Source: Spirosoma agri | GTDB taxonomy: Bacteria; Bacteroidota; Bacteroidia; Cytophagales; Spirosomataceae | Assembly: GCF_010747415.1 (NCBI RefSeq) | Contig: NZ_JAAGNZ010000001.1 | Location: 2,418,001-2,482,000, forward strand | DNA length: 64,000 nt | Direction of reading: 5' to 3' | Shown: positions 26,629 to 35,900 of the stretch, one piece after another | Layout of the letters: the number at the start of each line of letters is the position of its first letter | Numbering within the stretch: position 1 is the first letter of the stretch | Notes under the pieces: model-generated | What the model was told of the DNA's origin: nothing | What the model saw: the letters and a program-made list of their open reading frames with translations, nothing else | The model's database searches: none | Program-made: the position numbers and the translations under genes

Positions 26629-26634
26629 GGAAAA

Positions 26635-26808
26635 TTACTGAGCATCCTGTTGCTCATTCTGCTTCGCCCGGACTAACGACATGATTCGAGTCGCCTTTTC
26701 AATCTTTCGCGTAAATAGAGTTGAGCTAATCGAACGCTCCTTCAATACGTCATCGACTAGTACCGGATACAGATTGGCTCCCCTGCGTGATTTGGATGTT
26801 GTCTTCAT
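26635..26808 (-). CDS. Small basic protein, second gene of the DUF6934-like module
   Basis: A 57-residue protein read from the ATG at 26806-26808 to the TAA at 26635-26637. It begins MKTTSKSRRGANLYPVLVDD and continues with a basic, helical stretch (VLKERS, TRKIEKATRIM) and a polar QNEQQDAQ tail. It starts 24 bases after the stop of the larger module gene on the same strand, so the two are probably co-transcribed. The pair has the size and layout of a toxin-antitoxin unit, but no known family is recognised and the polarity is unknown. Its stop is only 6 bases from the convergent kinase gene stop. Confidence 0.65.
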   Translation of the reverse strand: MKTTSKSRRGANLYPVLVDDVLKERSISSTLFTRKIEKATRIMSLVRAKQNEQQDAQ

Positions 26809-26832
26809 AGCTGTTCACGAGTTAAAACGAAG

Positions 26833-27276
26833 CTACTTTTTACGAATCAGAAAACCTAAATAATCCTGCTGAATTGTAAAGGGTATCACGTCACTAGTTT
26901 CTGTTATACCGTCAACGTAAAAATCAGCTGAAATGTCTGACCAGTACTTATAAATTACCCATTTATATATTTGTGTTCGCTGGTCAGTACTGCCTGAAAA
27001 AAAAACAGTTGCGTTGGAATGAACAGTCATAAATTCCCGAATGGAGAAGGCAACTGTTGCCAATACTTTTCTGCCGTCGCCATTATCTGAAATAGTTTGG
27101 TCATTAATTTGTCCTGTATCAGGATCAAAATCACCGAATCCCAAATTCCAAAAATCAAGGCCCTCGATATAGGTGTACTCGATCCTTTTTACGATTAGAC
27201 CTTTAGGCCCTTTACTAACAAACTCAAATTGTAGACGGTCACTCGTTGTGCGCACATCGTAATGCGGCTGATTCAT
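26833..27276 (-). CDS. DUF6934-like protein
   Basis: A 147-residue protein that resembles DUF6934, a Bacteroidota family of unknown function. Recognisable features are an N-terminal YDVRTT..LQFEFVSKGPKG segment, LGFGDFDPDTGQINDQTISD, NGDGRKVLATVA, a VFFSGSTDQRTQIYKW motif and a C-terminal YLGFLIRKK. The ATG at 27276 is preferred; 43 codons further upstream are open but AT-rich and lie in the promoter. It has no signal peptide or membrane helix. Base composition is clearly more AT-rich than the flanking genes, which suggests a different origin. It is followed closely by the 57-residue gene. Confidence 0.75.
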   Translation of the reverse strand: MNQPHYDVRTTSDRLQFEFVSKGPKGLIVKRIEYTYIEGLDFWNLGFGDFDPDTGQINDQTISDNGDGRKVLATVAFSIREFMTVHSNATVFFSGSTDQRTQIYKWVIYKYWSDISADFYVDGITETSDVIPFTIQQDYLGFLIRKK

Positions 27277-27329
27277 CGACGGTGGATTCTGTGCTGCAAA
27301 ATAGAAAAATAAATTTTTATATACGAAAA

Positions 27330-27337
27330 CAAAGATA
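27330..27337 (-). promoter_or_regulatory. Probable -7 box of the DUF6934-like module
   Basis: TATCTTTG on the minus strand fits TAnnTTTG. The expected start near 27323 gives a leader of about 47 bases and supports the ATG at 27276. No good -33 box seen. Confidence 0.45.
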
Positions 27338-27500
27338 GTGTTTATATGAAATTGTTGGCCTGCTATGCGTGGCCGACGGGGATTTTTAGTTTTATACCCG
27401 CCCAATCCATTTTACCCCCATCTTTGTTATTCTTGCAGAATCAATCAATCATGCAGCGAACGCGTTAACAAAGACAATCGCTCAACACTCGTCTGAATAC

Positions 27501-29585
27501 ATGAAACTTCTAAAAGTAGCCGCTGGTGTTCTGAACCAGACTCCACTTGCCTGGGGCCACAATAAGCAGAATATCATAAATGCCATTGAAGAGGCTCAAC
27601 GGCAGGAGGTTAGTCTCCTTTGCCTGACGGAACTCTGCATTTCGGGATATGGGTGTGAGGACGCCTTTTATTCGCAAAATACCATCGATCAGTCGATTGC
27701 TTCACTGCTGGAAATTGTTGAGCATACCAGCGATATTGCCGTAGCGGTTGGTCTGCCACTCCGTCATAACAACCGCACGTACGATACGGCCTGTCTGATT
27801 GTGAACAAGCGGATCATGGGGTTCGCCGTGAAGCAGTACATGGCCAATAACGGCGTTCATTACGAAACCCGCTGGTTCCAGCCCTGGAACCCTTACGTGC
27901 GTGATGAGATCAAGATCGGCGAATTTTCGTACCCGTTCGGGGATATCGTCTTCGACTTATCGGGTGTTCGGATTGGGTTCGAGATTTGCGAAGATGCGTG
28001 GGTCGCGAACCGACCCGGTCGAATGCTCTACGAACGGGGTATCGACATCATCCTGAATCCGACGGCTAGCCATTTTGCGTTCCTGAAATCGCAGGTACGC
28101 GAACGTTTTGTGGTCGATGCGTCGCGGGCGTTCGGGGTTAGTTACATCTACAGCAACATGTTGGGCAATGAAGCGGGCCGGATGATCTATGATGGCGATG
28201 CGATGATTGCGTCCAACGGTGAGCTGTTGGTGTCGGGACCGCGCCTGAGCTACGAAGAGTTTCTGATTGTTCCGGCGGTTGTCGATATTGAACTGACCCG
28301 CCTGAACCAGACCCAGAGTCGGGGTAATATAGCCCTGGCGTATCCCAACCTGCGCGTGACAGACCGCTTCGACTGGCCCGATGTGACACCTGTCGTGCAA
28401 CGGGCCGAACTTGAAGCGTGGGAGCGGGGCGGTTACCTCAAAGAAGAAGAATTTGCGCGGGCCGTCTCCCTCGGACTCTTCGATTACCTGCGCAAGAGTC
28501 GTTCGCAAGGCTATGTTTTGTCGCTGAGTGGTGGTGCGGATTCGTCGGCCATTGCTGCAACGGTGTTCCTGATGGTGCGGATGGCGGTACAAAACATCGG
28601 GCTTAAGGGAGTAAAGAAAAAGCTGCATTATATCACCGCTATTCAGGACTGCAAAACACCCGAGGAAATGGTCGGCAAGCTGCTGACCGTGATGTATCAA
28701 GGAACCGAAAACTCGTCGGATGACACCTTTAACTCCGCGAAGGAACTGGCCGACGACATTGGTGCAACGTTCCTGAATATCAATATTAATGGTCTGGTCG
28801 AAACGTACCGTGGCCTGATCGAAGGACAATTAGGGCGCACGCTGTCGTGGGATACCGATGATCTGGCCCTGCAAAATATTCAGGCACGGGTGCGGGCTCC
28901 GGGTATCTGGATGATAGCAAACATCAATAACGCGCTGTTGCTGAGCACGTCGAATCGTTCCGAAGCCGCTGTTGGGTACGCGACGATGGATGGTGACACG
29001 GCGGGTAGCATTAGTCCGATTACGGGTATTGACAAGCATTTTTTGCGGGGCTGGCTGCGCTGGCTTGAAACCACGGGCCTGAACGTTAAAAATGACTCAA
29101 CACCGGCCGACCGTACCGGTTCTACCAAGGATCAGGCAACCCCCGATGAACTGATTAAGGTTGCTGGTTTACAGGCCGTCAATAACCTGCAACCAACCGC
29201 CGAATTGCGTCCGCTGGACAAAAAGCAGACCGACGAAGAGGATCTGATGCCTTATGACGTGTTGAACTCCATTGAAGCGGCTGCTATCCGCGACAAACAA
29301 CCGCCGGTTGACGTGCTCAAACTGGTAGAAGTGCGGTATGCTGGTTCGTATGATCGCAAGACGTTGCTGATCTGGGTCGAGCGGTTTTTCAAACTCTGGA
29401 GCCGCAACCAGTGGAAGCGCGAACGGTACGCACCGTCGTTCCACCTCGATGATCACAACCTCGACCCGCGTTCGTGGTGCCGTTTCCCGATTCTGTCGGG
29501 TGGTTTCGAGAAAGAGCTGGCCGAAATGCGCGACTGGGCTGCCGGTCAGGATCGCAACAGCCGGAAGGGCAAAATTGGATTTTAG
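27501..29585 (+). CDS. nadE: Glutamine-dependent NAD+ synthetase
   Basis: A 694-residue two-domain enzyme making NAD+ from nicotinate adenine dinucleotide with glutamine as nitrogen donor. The N-terminal nitrilase-type glutaminase has the catalytic triad Glu45 (LTELCISGYG), Lys111 and Cys163 (GFEICEDAW). The synthetase domain has the ATP-binding SGGADSS at 343-349, followed by TSNRSEAAVGYATMDGD. The length fits the large eukaryote- and Bacteroidota-type NadE. It is followed by an EamA transporter gene on the same strand after an inverted repeat. Confidence 0.95.
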   Translation: MKLLKVAAGVLNQTPLAWGHNKQNIINAIEEAQRQEVSLLCLTELCISGYGCEDAFYSQNTIDQSIASLLEIVEHTSDIAVAVGLPLRHNNRTYDTACLIVNKRIMGFAVKQYMANNGVHYETRWFQPWNPYVRDEIKIGEFSYPFGDIVFDLSGVRIGFEICEDAWVANRPGRMLYERGIDIILNPTASHFAFLKSQVRERFVVDASRAFGVSYIYSNMLGNEAGRMIYDGDAMIASNGELLVSGPRLSYEEFLIVPAVVDIELTRLNQTQSRGNIALAYPNLRVTDRFDWPDVTPVVQRAELEAWERGGYLKEEEFARAVSLGLFDYLRKSRSQGYVLSLSGGADSSAIAATVFLMVRMAVQNIGLKGVKKKLHYITAIQDCKTPEEMVGKLLTVMYQGTENSSDDTFNSAKELADDIGATFLNININGLVETYRGLIEGQLGRTLSWDTDDLALQNIQARVRAPGIWMIANINNALLLSTSNRSEAAVGYATMDGDTAGSISPITGIDKHFLRGWLRWLETTGLNVKNDSTPADRTGSTKDQATPDELIKVAGLQAVNNLQPTAELRPLDKKQTDEEDLMPYDVLNSIEAAAIRDKQPPVDVLKLVEVRYAGSYDRKTLLIWVERFFKLWSRNQWKRERYAPSFHLDDHNLDPRSWCRFPILSGGFEKELAEMRDWAAGQDRNSRKGKIGF

Positions 29586-29603
29586 ACTATACATAAACAG
29601 GGC

Positions 29604-29650
29604 TGTGACCAACCATTGTACAAGCGATTTCTGTACAATAGTTGGTCACA
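29604..29650. repeat. Inverted repeat between nadE and the EamA gene
   Basis: 18-base arms (29604-29621, 29633-29650) with one mismatch, extendable by one pair, around an 11-base spacer. It begins 19 bases after the nadE stop and may act as a terminator, though there is no long T-run. Confidence 0.7.
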
Positions 29651-29686
29651 GGCACATTAGTAGCAACCTATTCGAGATATATACCT

Positions 29687-30553
29687 GTGCGCCAACTTTT
29701 GCCTGGACTTTTCTTTGCGGCTCTTTGGGCTTCGGCTTCGGTAGCCACCAAATTTGGGGTACAATCGGTTCATCCGCTTATTCTGGCTAACGTCCGGTTT
29801 TTTATTGCCGGTGGAGGGATGCTTTTGTTTGCCTACGGCATTCAGCGGAAAAATGCCTGGCCTACGGGCGTAGAATGGCGGCAACTGACCATTTTTGCGC
29901 TCCTTAACACAACCATCTACCTCGGAGCATTCGTGTTGGCGCTTAAACAGGTGTCGGCGGGTATCGGTAGTTTATCGACGGCCACGAACCCACTGTTCAT
30001 TGCGTTGCTGTCGGCGATCTGGCTACGCCGGATGCCACGCTGGAATGAAACGGCTGGCTTGCTGCTGGGTCTGTTGGGCGTAGGGGTGGCCACGTATCCA
30101 CTCCTGCAAAACAGTTACGCTACTGTCGACGGGTTGCTGATTCTGCTCGGCGGTATGATCTCCGTTTCTGCGGCCACTGTCTATTACGCCAGCATCGAGT
30201 GGCGGTTACCCAACCTGGTCATCAATGGCTGGCAGGTACTGATCGGTGGCTTATTGCTACTGCCATTTACGTTTCTGTCGGCTGCGCTTGATTCGGCCGC
30301 ATTCAGTGCTTCTCACTACGATTTGCGCTTCTGGGCGTCGGTTTTCTGGCTTATCGTTCCCGTCTCGGTGGCGGCCCTGCAACTGTGGTTTTACCTGATC
30401 TGGCAAGATCCCATTCGGGCGTCGCTGTGGTTGTTTCTCTGTCCGATCTTCGGTTTTGCCTACTCGTATCTGCTCATGGGCGAACCGATCACGCTTTACA
30501 CCGTTTCCGGCACCGCTTTAGTGATTGGCGGGCTTTACCTTGGCCGGAAGTAA
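29687..30553 (+). CDS. EamA/DMT-family transporter
   Basis: A 288-residue inner-membrane protein with ten predicted helices arranged as two EamA repeats, typical of drug/metabolite exporters. The first repeat contains FAALWASASVATKFGV and NVRFFIAGG; the second ends with FAYSYLLMGEPITLY and GGLYLGRK. The frame is open from a TTG at 29642, but that lies inside a hairpin; the GTG at 29687 just before the first helix is a better start. Substrate unknown. It converges with the OmpA-like gene; the 76-bp gap has nothing notable. Confidence 0.85.
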   Translation: MRQLLPGLFFAALWASASVATKFGVQSVHPLILANVRFFIAGGGMLLFAYGIQRKNAWPTGVEWRQLTIFALLNTTIYLGAFVLALKQVSAGIGSLSTATNPLFIALLSAIWLRRMPRWNETAGLLLGLLGVGVATYPLLQNSYATVDGLLILLGGMISVSAATVYYASIEWRLPNLVINGWQVLIGGLLLLPFTFLSAALDSAAFSASHYDLRFWASVFWLIVPVSVAALQLWFYLIWQDPIRASLWLFLCPIFGFAYSYLLMGEPITLYTVSGTALVIGGLYLGRK

Positions 30554-30629
30554 CACAGCTGGAAAGCCGCACTAAATAGCCGGATAGCGATGAGACACGA
30601 ACGTACCCCGCAAACAGGATTCCCGTCGC

Positions 30630-31604
30630 CTACTGTTTCACCACAATCATTTCTACCCGTCGGTTAAGTTTCCGCGTCGCTTCCGAATTATTGCTGGCAA
30701 TGGGGCGTGTAGGCCCATAACCGCGCGTGGTGATGCGATTGGCGGCAATACCATTCTGTACCAGGTACGCTTTCACGAGGTCAACACGCTGCTTGGAAAG
30801 CAGTAAGTTCTGGTCGAAGTCGCCCTGGTTGTCGGTGTGACCGGCTAACTCGATTTCTGCGGTTGGTTTGTCGCGCATGAAGGTTAGCAGTTGCTCAAGC
30901 GCTGGCCCTGCGTCGGAGAGCAATTCGGCTTTACTCTGCACAAATTCAATTGCTTTAAGCTGCGTCACTTTTCCCGTCGGCGCAACGATCAGCGGGGGCG
31001 TATAGGTAACTTTCGCATCGAGCGTTTTAGGCGGTGTTAACCGTTCGCTGGTCGGGGGGGCGCTACCACCCGATGGTCTACTCGCTGTTGCCACTGTCGA
31101 AGGGGCTGCGGGTGGGGGAGACGCAGGAAGGGAAGCCGCTGATACAGACACTGCCGGTTGGGTCGATTGAGGAGCAGACACCGTCGATGATGAAGGGTTA
31201 CTCGTAGTGGCTACTGGCTTGGTGCCGATACGGTATAGGGGAATACTTTTCCCTGAAATTCTCTCGGTGGAAGGCGACGTAGGAGCAAGTTCCTGCACGA
31301 AAGGCTCATAGCCATCGGTAGTAGCCGATATTACGAAAGCATCTCTTGAACGAAGAACTAACTTATAGGCTCCATCGCTTCCTACGCGTTGCTTATCGCG
31401 CGCCGTACCCGACTGATTTTTCACTTCGATAATAGCTCCCGCAAGTGGCTTTTTTGATACGCCATCAATGATAGTTCCCTGGATCGAAAGTGATACCGGG
31501 CCCGTAGTAGCAGCCTGGGTCCTTGATTGTCCCCGGCTTGCCGTCAACAGCAAACCACTCAGGAACAGATAACTGACAAAAAAAATGGAATAGGTTTGTT
31601 TCAT
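30630..31604 (-). CDS. OmpA-like C-terminal domain protein with CarboxypepD-reg domain
   Basis: A 324-residue envelope protein. A signal peptide (about residues 1-25) leads to a carboxypeptidase regulatory-like beta domain (SIQGTIIDGVSKKPLAGAII, about 40-125), a long Pro/Ser/Thr/Ala linker (about 130-195) and an OmpA C-terminal peptidoglycan-binding domain (about 215-324) with AGHTDNQGD and NLLLSKQRVDLVKAYL. It should tie the outer membrane or periplasm to peptidoglycan. The start at 31604 puts the signal peptide at the N-terminus; 23 further codons upstream overlap the promoter. No N-terminal barrel is present, unlike classic OmpA. Confidence 0.88.
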   Translation of the reverse strand: MKQTYSIFFVSYLFLSGLLLTASRGQSRTQAATTGPVSLSIQGTIIDGVSKKPLAGAIIEVKNQSGTARDKQRVGSDGAYKLVLRSRDAFVISATTDGYEPFVQELAPTSPSTERISGKSIPLYRIGTKPVATTSNPSSSTVSAPQSTQPAVSVSAASLPASPPPAAPSTVATASRPSGGSAPPTSERLTPPKTLDAKVTYTPPLIVAPTGKVTQLKAIEFVQSKAELLSDAGPALEQLLTFMRDKPTAEIELAGHTDNQGDFDQNLLLSKQRVDLVKAYLVQNGIAANRITTRGYGPTRPIASNNSEATRKLNRRVEMIVVKQ

Positions 31605-31631
31605 TAGTAGAAGCAACGTGAAAAGAAAGCC

Positions 31632-31662
31632 CAAAAGTACGTGCAAACCCGGAAAAAACAAC
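31632..31662 (-). promoter_or_regulatory. Probable promoter of the OmpA-like gene
   Basis: On the minus strand TACTTTTG (31632-31639) and GTTG (31659-31662) with a 19-base spacer match the Bacteroidota pattern well. The expected start near 31625 gives a leader of about 20 bases. Confidence 0.6.
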
Positions 31663-31808
31663 CCAACGGTCAACGCCCAACAGGCTCATTTTTTGAGTAT
31701 ATTTTCGGAGTAAAAAATGATAGCTAATATATTGATAGTTAAGGTATTATGTAGGTAAAATAATTGGCGAAAAGTGAACGCTGGAACCCCCTTTTTCGTT
31801 ACTAAACT

Positions 31809-32882
31809 ATGACACAGATAACGAACGTGACGATGCATTCCCCGAACGCTCAGGCCCCCCTTGCACCGACTTCTACGGGCAATTTGCCGCTCGATGACAA
31901 CTGGCGGAAATCGATTCCGGCACAGGTGTTTCTGAACCATTTCTTTGCCATGGACTACCACATCCAGCACCAGCACGATCTCTTCGATGTACCGAAATTT
32001 CCGATCTTTCAGCAGTTCTACGGGACGGTGACGGATGCAAGCTATAAAACGCTGGAGAAGCTGCTGCTCAATAGCTGGAGTGCCGAATACGCGTTGCGCA
32101 TTACGCCCGTTGTCAACGACGAGCAGTACCTGCAAAGCTCATTACACTGGACGTTTCCACAGGCCTACTATAGTGCATTATTCAGTGCGCGTGCCTTTCT
32201 GGCCGCACAGGGCGTTAACGTCAGTAACGAAGAGTTGATCCGTAAGCGGATCGGCAATATGGTCGTACGGGGTTATTACCCTGCTTCTATCGGCTATTAC
32301 GCACTTGGCCCGATCAATAGTTATCGCATCCAGCGGTTGCCAATGGCCAAGCGATTTACGGTAGCGGCCAAGACCGACCTGCTCCTGCCATCGCGGGAAG
32401 GATCGGTGCAGGCAGAACTGTCGCAGTTCCTGAAAACAACGCGTGATCAGCGCGTTAAATCGCTTCGTAACGCCATTCAGACTAATCCTAAGACAGCACT
32501 GCGCAGCCCGAAAACAGGTGAGATTTTACAGAAATTCAGCGTTGAGCAATACAAGCAACTGGCTAAGCAGATTGGCTACACGACTTATTTCGATATGCTG
32601 AGTCGGCTGCGCATCTCATCGACGAACCGGGAGATCGAGCGGTTTGTTGATTCCGAGATCGATGTGAAGCTGTTTCACCAGAGTCTGGTTAATATTGTGT
32701 CGCATGTCAATGCCGTTCACGAGGCTTACATCGCGAAGGCATTGGGCGTCGATGCGTACCGGCAGTTGGTGGCCAAGCTGCCATCCTATTTGCAGGAGAG
32801 TTTTGTGCGGGAGCGGATGAACACGCTCATCATACCCATGCTCTCAGCGGACGATGATACGTCCATGAAGCTGGCTGCTTGA
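31809..32882 (+). CDS. Unrecognised cytoplasmic protein with a HEPN-like segment
   Basis: A 357-residue protein with no signal peptide and no family I can name with confidence. The helical segment around residues 110-140 (FPQAYYSALFSARAFLAAQG) looks like the core of HEPN domains, where a similar YYAMFHAARALL pattern is common. The RX4-6H ribonuclease motif of active HEPN toxins is not evident in the right place. The rest is helical with basic stretches. Neighbours (an OmpA-like gene divergent, a large secreted protein convergent) give no clue. It is a complete gene closed by a strong hairpin. Confidence 0.6.
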   Translation: MTQITNVTMHSPNAQAPLAPTSTGNLPLDDNWRKSIPAQVFLNHFFAMDYHIQHQHDLFDVPKFPIFQQFYGTVTDASYKTLEKLLLNSWSAEYALRITPVVNDEQYLQSSLHWTFPQAYYSALFSARAFLAAQGVNVSNEELIRKRIGNMVVRGYYPASIGYYALGPINSYRIQRLPMAKRFTVAAKTDLLLPSREGSVQAELSQFLKTTRDQRVKSLRNAIQTNPKTALRSPKTGEILQKFSVEQYKQLAKQIGYTTYFDMLSRLRISSTNREIERFVDSEIDVKLFHQSLVNIVSHVNAVHEAYIAKALGVDAYRQLVAKLPSYLQESFVRERMNTLIIPMLSADDDTSMKLAA

Positions 32883-32892
32883 TGTAATAAAG

Positions 32893-32950
32893 CGATGGCG
32901 GGTCAAACAGGTAGCGAACTAATGCTCCCCGTTTGACCCGCCATCGTTTT
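32893..32950 (+). terminator. Terminator between convergent genes
   Basis: Perfect 16-bp stem (32893-32908 with 32931-32946) with a 22-base loop and a T-run on the plus side, 10 bases after the stop of the 357-residue protein gene and 12 bases before the stop of the convergent large gene. Confidence 0.85.
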
Positions 32951-32962
32951 TAACCGGTCCGG

Positions 32963-35900
32963 CTACTGATCGCCCAGATCAGTGGCTGAGATCCATTTTA
33001 CCCCAAACTGCTGCCCGTTTATGGTTTCTTCGCGGGTATCCGTGTAGCGAATGGTAAAGTTGTTAATGATGCCGCTCCACGTCGAGATATTCTTGACGGG
33101 AATTGCGTACGTATGGTACTGGTTGTCAGGGATGATGTTGAACCTGATCGCCTGAGAACCATTTTCCGCTTCCAGTTCGGTCTGGCCCACTTTGCGCCAG
33201 TCGAGGAGTAGCTGACGCTCCGGAGTAATGGCCCGCATCCGAACATAAATGACACCGAACTCAGCCGCTTTGTATCCTTTGCGGGGTGACACCAGCCGGA
33301 AGCGACGATCGGTTGGTGTGATTGTCAGTTCGTTTCCACGGAGCGGATAACCCTGATCATAGCCTTTGCGGTACATGAAGCCGTGCCGGGTCGGATTGCC
33401 GGCAAACACGTAGTTTGGTTTGGTTTCTGAACGAGGCAGCGTATTGATCGTGCTCCGTATTTCGTCCAGCGTGCCAACCACCCTGTTGATATCGTACTCA
33501 TACACGCCATCCGGGTCCAGAATCATGGTTGAGCTATTGGAGATATAACCCGCGTTTGTGGACTCGGGTGTGCCCTGACCTGGGCTATGAAACAAGGCTG
33601 CTTTGAACTCATGCGAATACGGCGTGTGCAGCGCCATACCCCGATTTGATCCCGAGCGGATAGCGGCAATCCAGGGTTCAGAGGCATCGACGTTGAAGGG
33701 CCCCATCCGACCTTCGTTTTTGTACTGATCCATGCTCGTACCGCTTCCGTCGATATTCTGAATCGAATTCACGTGGACCAACGGAGCGTTTGTATAGGGC
33801 TCACCCCGGACAACGAAATACTGGTAGAACAGGCTGCTCGTATACACACAGGGAAGTTCCTGCTGACGGGAGTCCGGGTATTTTGTCCGCTCCGGACGAT
33901 CGCCTGTGATACGCACGTGCTGACGGACAATGTTGTTTTCCAGGCGAATCCACTGTTCAATCGTATAATCGCCCGCTTCGTTATCTATGCCCCAGTGAAG
34001 AGCCCGTGTTTTACTGTAAAGCATTTTGTCCGTCCGCCCGTAGCCCAGAATAGGTGAAAACTGCCCTGCAACGCTACCACCTTGTACGGGGTTGTAGCCG
34101 ATGTCATCCAGAATAGGTTTGCCGTTCTTGGTAAATCCTTTCTCCGGATAACCGTAGAGCGCAATCTGATCGTCGCGGCCGGTGTCACGCGTTCCATCGG
34201 GCTTCACGAAGCAGTTAACCATGTTTTCGCCGACCTGCAAATCAGTTATCTCCCGAATAACACCGCCAACACCCAGGTCAATGGCTACCCGTACACGGTC
34301 ATTCTGCAATACGGGCCGTTGATCAGCGGGTTGCGGGCTGTTCAGAACAGGGTAGGGCTCGATCGAAATTGTGCATCCCGTTACCGTGACTGATCCAATC
34401 GCCGTCTTGTTATCGCAGCCCACCCGGCTAGCCGTTACGGCGTAGAGGTACGTGCCATCGGTAGACGGAGCCGTCAGAGTAAGGCGCTGCCCCTGCTGGC
34501 TGACGCCATTGCCACTCCATGCGTAGCTTACTCCGTTGCAACTACTCCCTGAACAACTCGCACTCAGGCTTACAGCCCCGTTACAGGACGTACTGACCGA
34601 ATTGGCCGACACATCGAAGTCGCAACTTGGCGTTGTAGTGCAGCCCGTAACTGTCACCGTGGCGACGATGACCTTGCCAGCACAGCCGTCTTTGGTAGCG
34701 GTCATGGTGTACGAGTAAAGACCAGAAGTAGACAATGCCGTTAGGGCAAGCACCTGACCCGATTGGCTAACTCCGTTTCCGGTCCAGGTATAATTAACGT
34801 TGTCGCAGTTCGCGCCCGAACAGGTTGCGTTCAGATTGATCGAACTACCGCAGGTGGCGCTCACCGAATTGACCGCGACATCGAAGGCGCAGCTAGGCGT
34901 GGGCGTACAGCCCGTAACGGTGAGGGTCGCGACGGCGGTCTTGCTGGTGCAGCCGGTTTTAGTGGCAGTCACGGTATAGGCGTACGTTCCGTTGGTAGCG
35001 GGGGCGGTGAGGTTAAGGGCCTGCCCTTGCTGGTTGATGCCGTTTCCGCTCCAGGTGTAGGTGAGTCCCTGGCAGTCAGCGCCCGAACAGGCGGCAGCCA
35101 GGGCGACTGCGCTGCCGCAAGTGGCACTTGTGGAGCTGACGGCAACCTCGAAGGCGCAACTAGCCGCCGTCGCTGACCCTGGACAACTGGCCGTCGTCAT
35201 GGGGCTCTGTGATACCTCATACGATGAACCAGCCGCTCTGACAGAAATCCGTATTGGTGTATTGTTTTTGTAGGAGTCCGGAATAGTCCAGCTATAGCCA
35301 AACTGGGCAAAGTTACCGGTGTTGAAAACACTGGCCACGTCACTCCGTACCTGATCAGCAACAACCGTAGCGGCTTTGACATTGTTGATGTAGATGTCAA
35401 CGCTCTGTGATTTTTGGGTCGACTTCATGTCGAGTAGCCAGCCACTGATGTAGTTACAATTGGCATTGTCCAGGAAGCCGCGGTATTCCCCAGATGGCGT
35501 CGGCGGAGGTGTGCAGCCCGTAACGGTGAGGGTCGCGACGGCGGTTTTGCTGGTGCAGCCGGTCTTGGTGGCAGTCACGGTATAGGCGTACGTTCCGTTG
35601 GTAGCGGGGGCGGTGAGGTTAAGGGCCTGCCCTTGCTGGTTGATGCCGTTTCCGCTCCAAGTGTAGGTGAGTCCCTGGCAGTCAGCGCCCGAACAGGCCG
35701 CCGGTAGGGTGACAGCGCTGCCGCAAGTAGCACTTGTGGAGTTGACGGCAACCTCGAAGGCGCAACTAGCCGCCGTCGCTGACCCTGGACAACTGGCCGT
35801 CGTCATGGGGCTCTGTGATACCTCATACGATGAACCAGCCGCTCTGACATCAATTTTTAAACGGGAATTGGTTTTGTATTTCTCCGGAATGTTCCACCGG

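Noticed and set aside
26681-26863. Plus-strand frame opposite the 57-residue gene
   Set aside because: It has no start signal or family match, and the minus-strand gene is better supported by spacing to the DUF6934-like gene.
27957-28829. 290-codon open frame on the minus strand inside nadE
   Set aside because: Antisense shadow of nadE; composition (many Arg, His, Gln) is typical of a reverse-frame artefact.
34908-35849. The near-identical repeats as an insertion sequence pair
   Set aside because: They are in frame inside one gene, code for protein modules, and lack terminal inverted repeats or a transposase.
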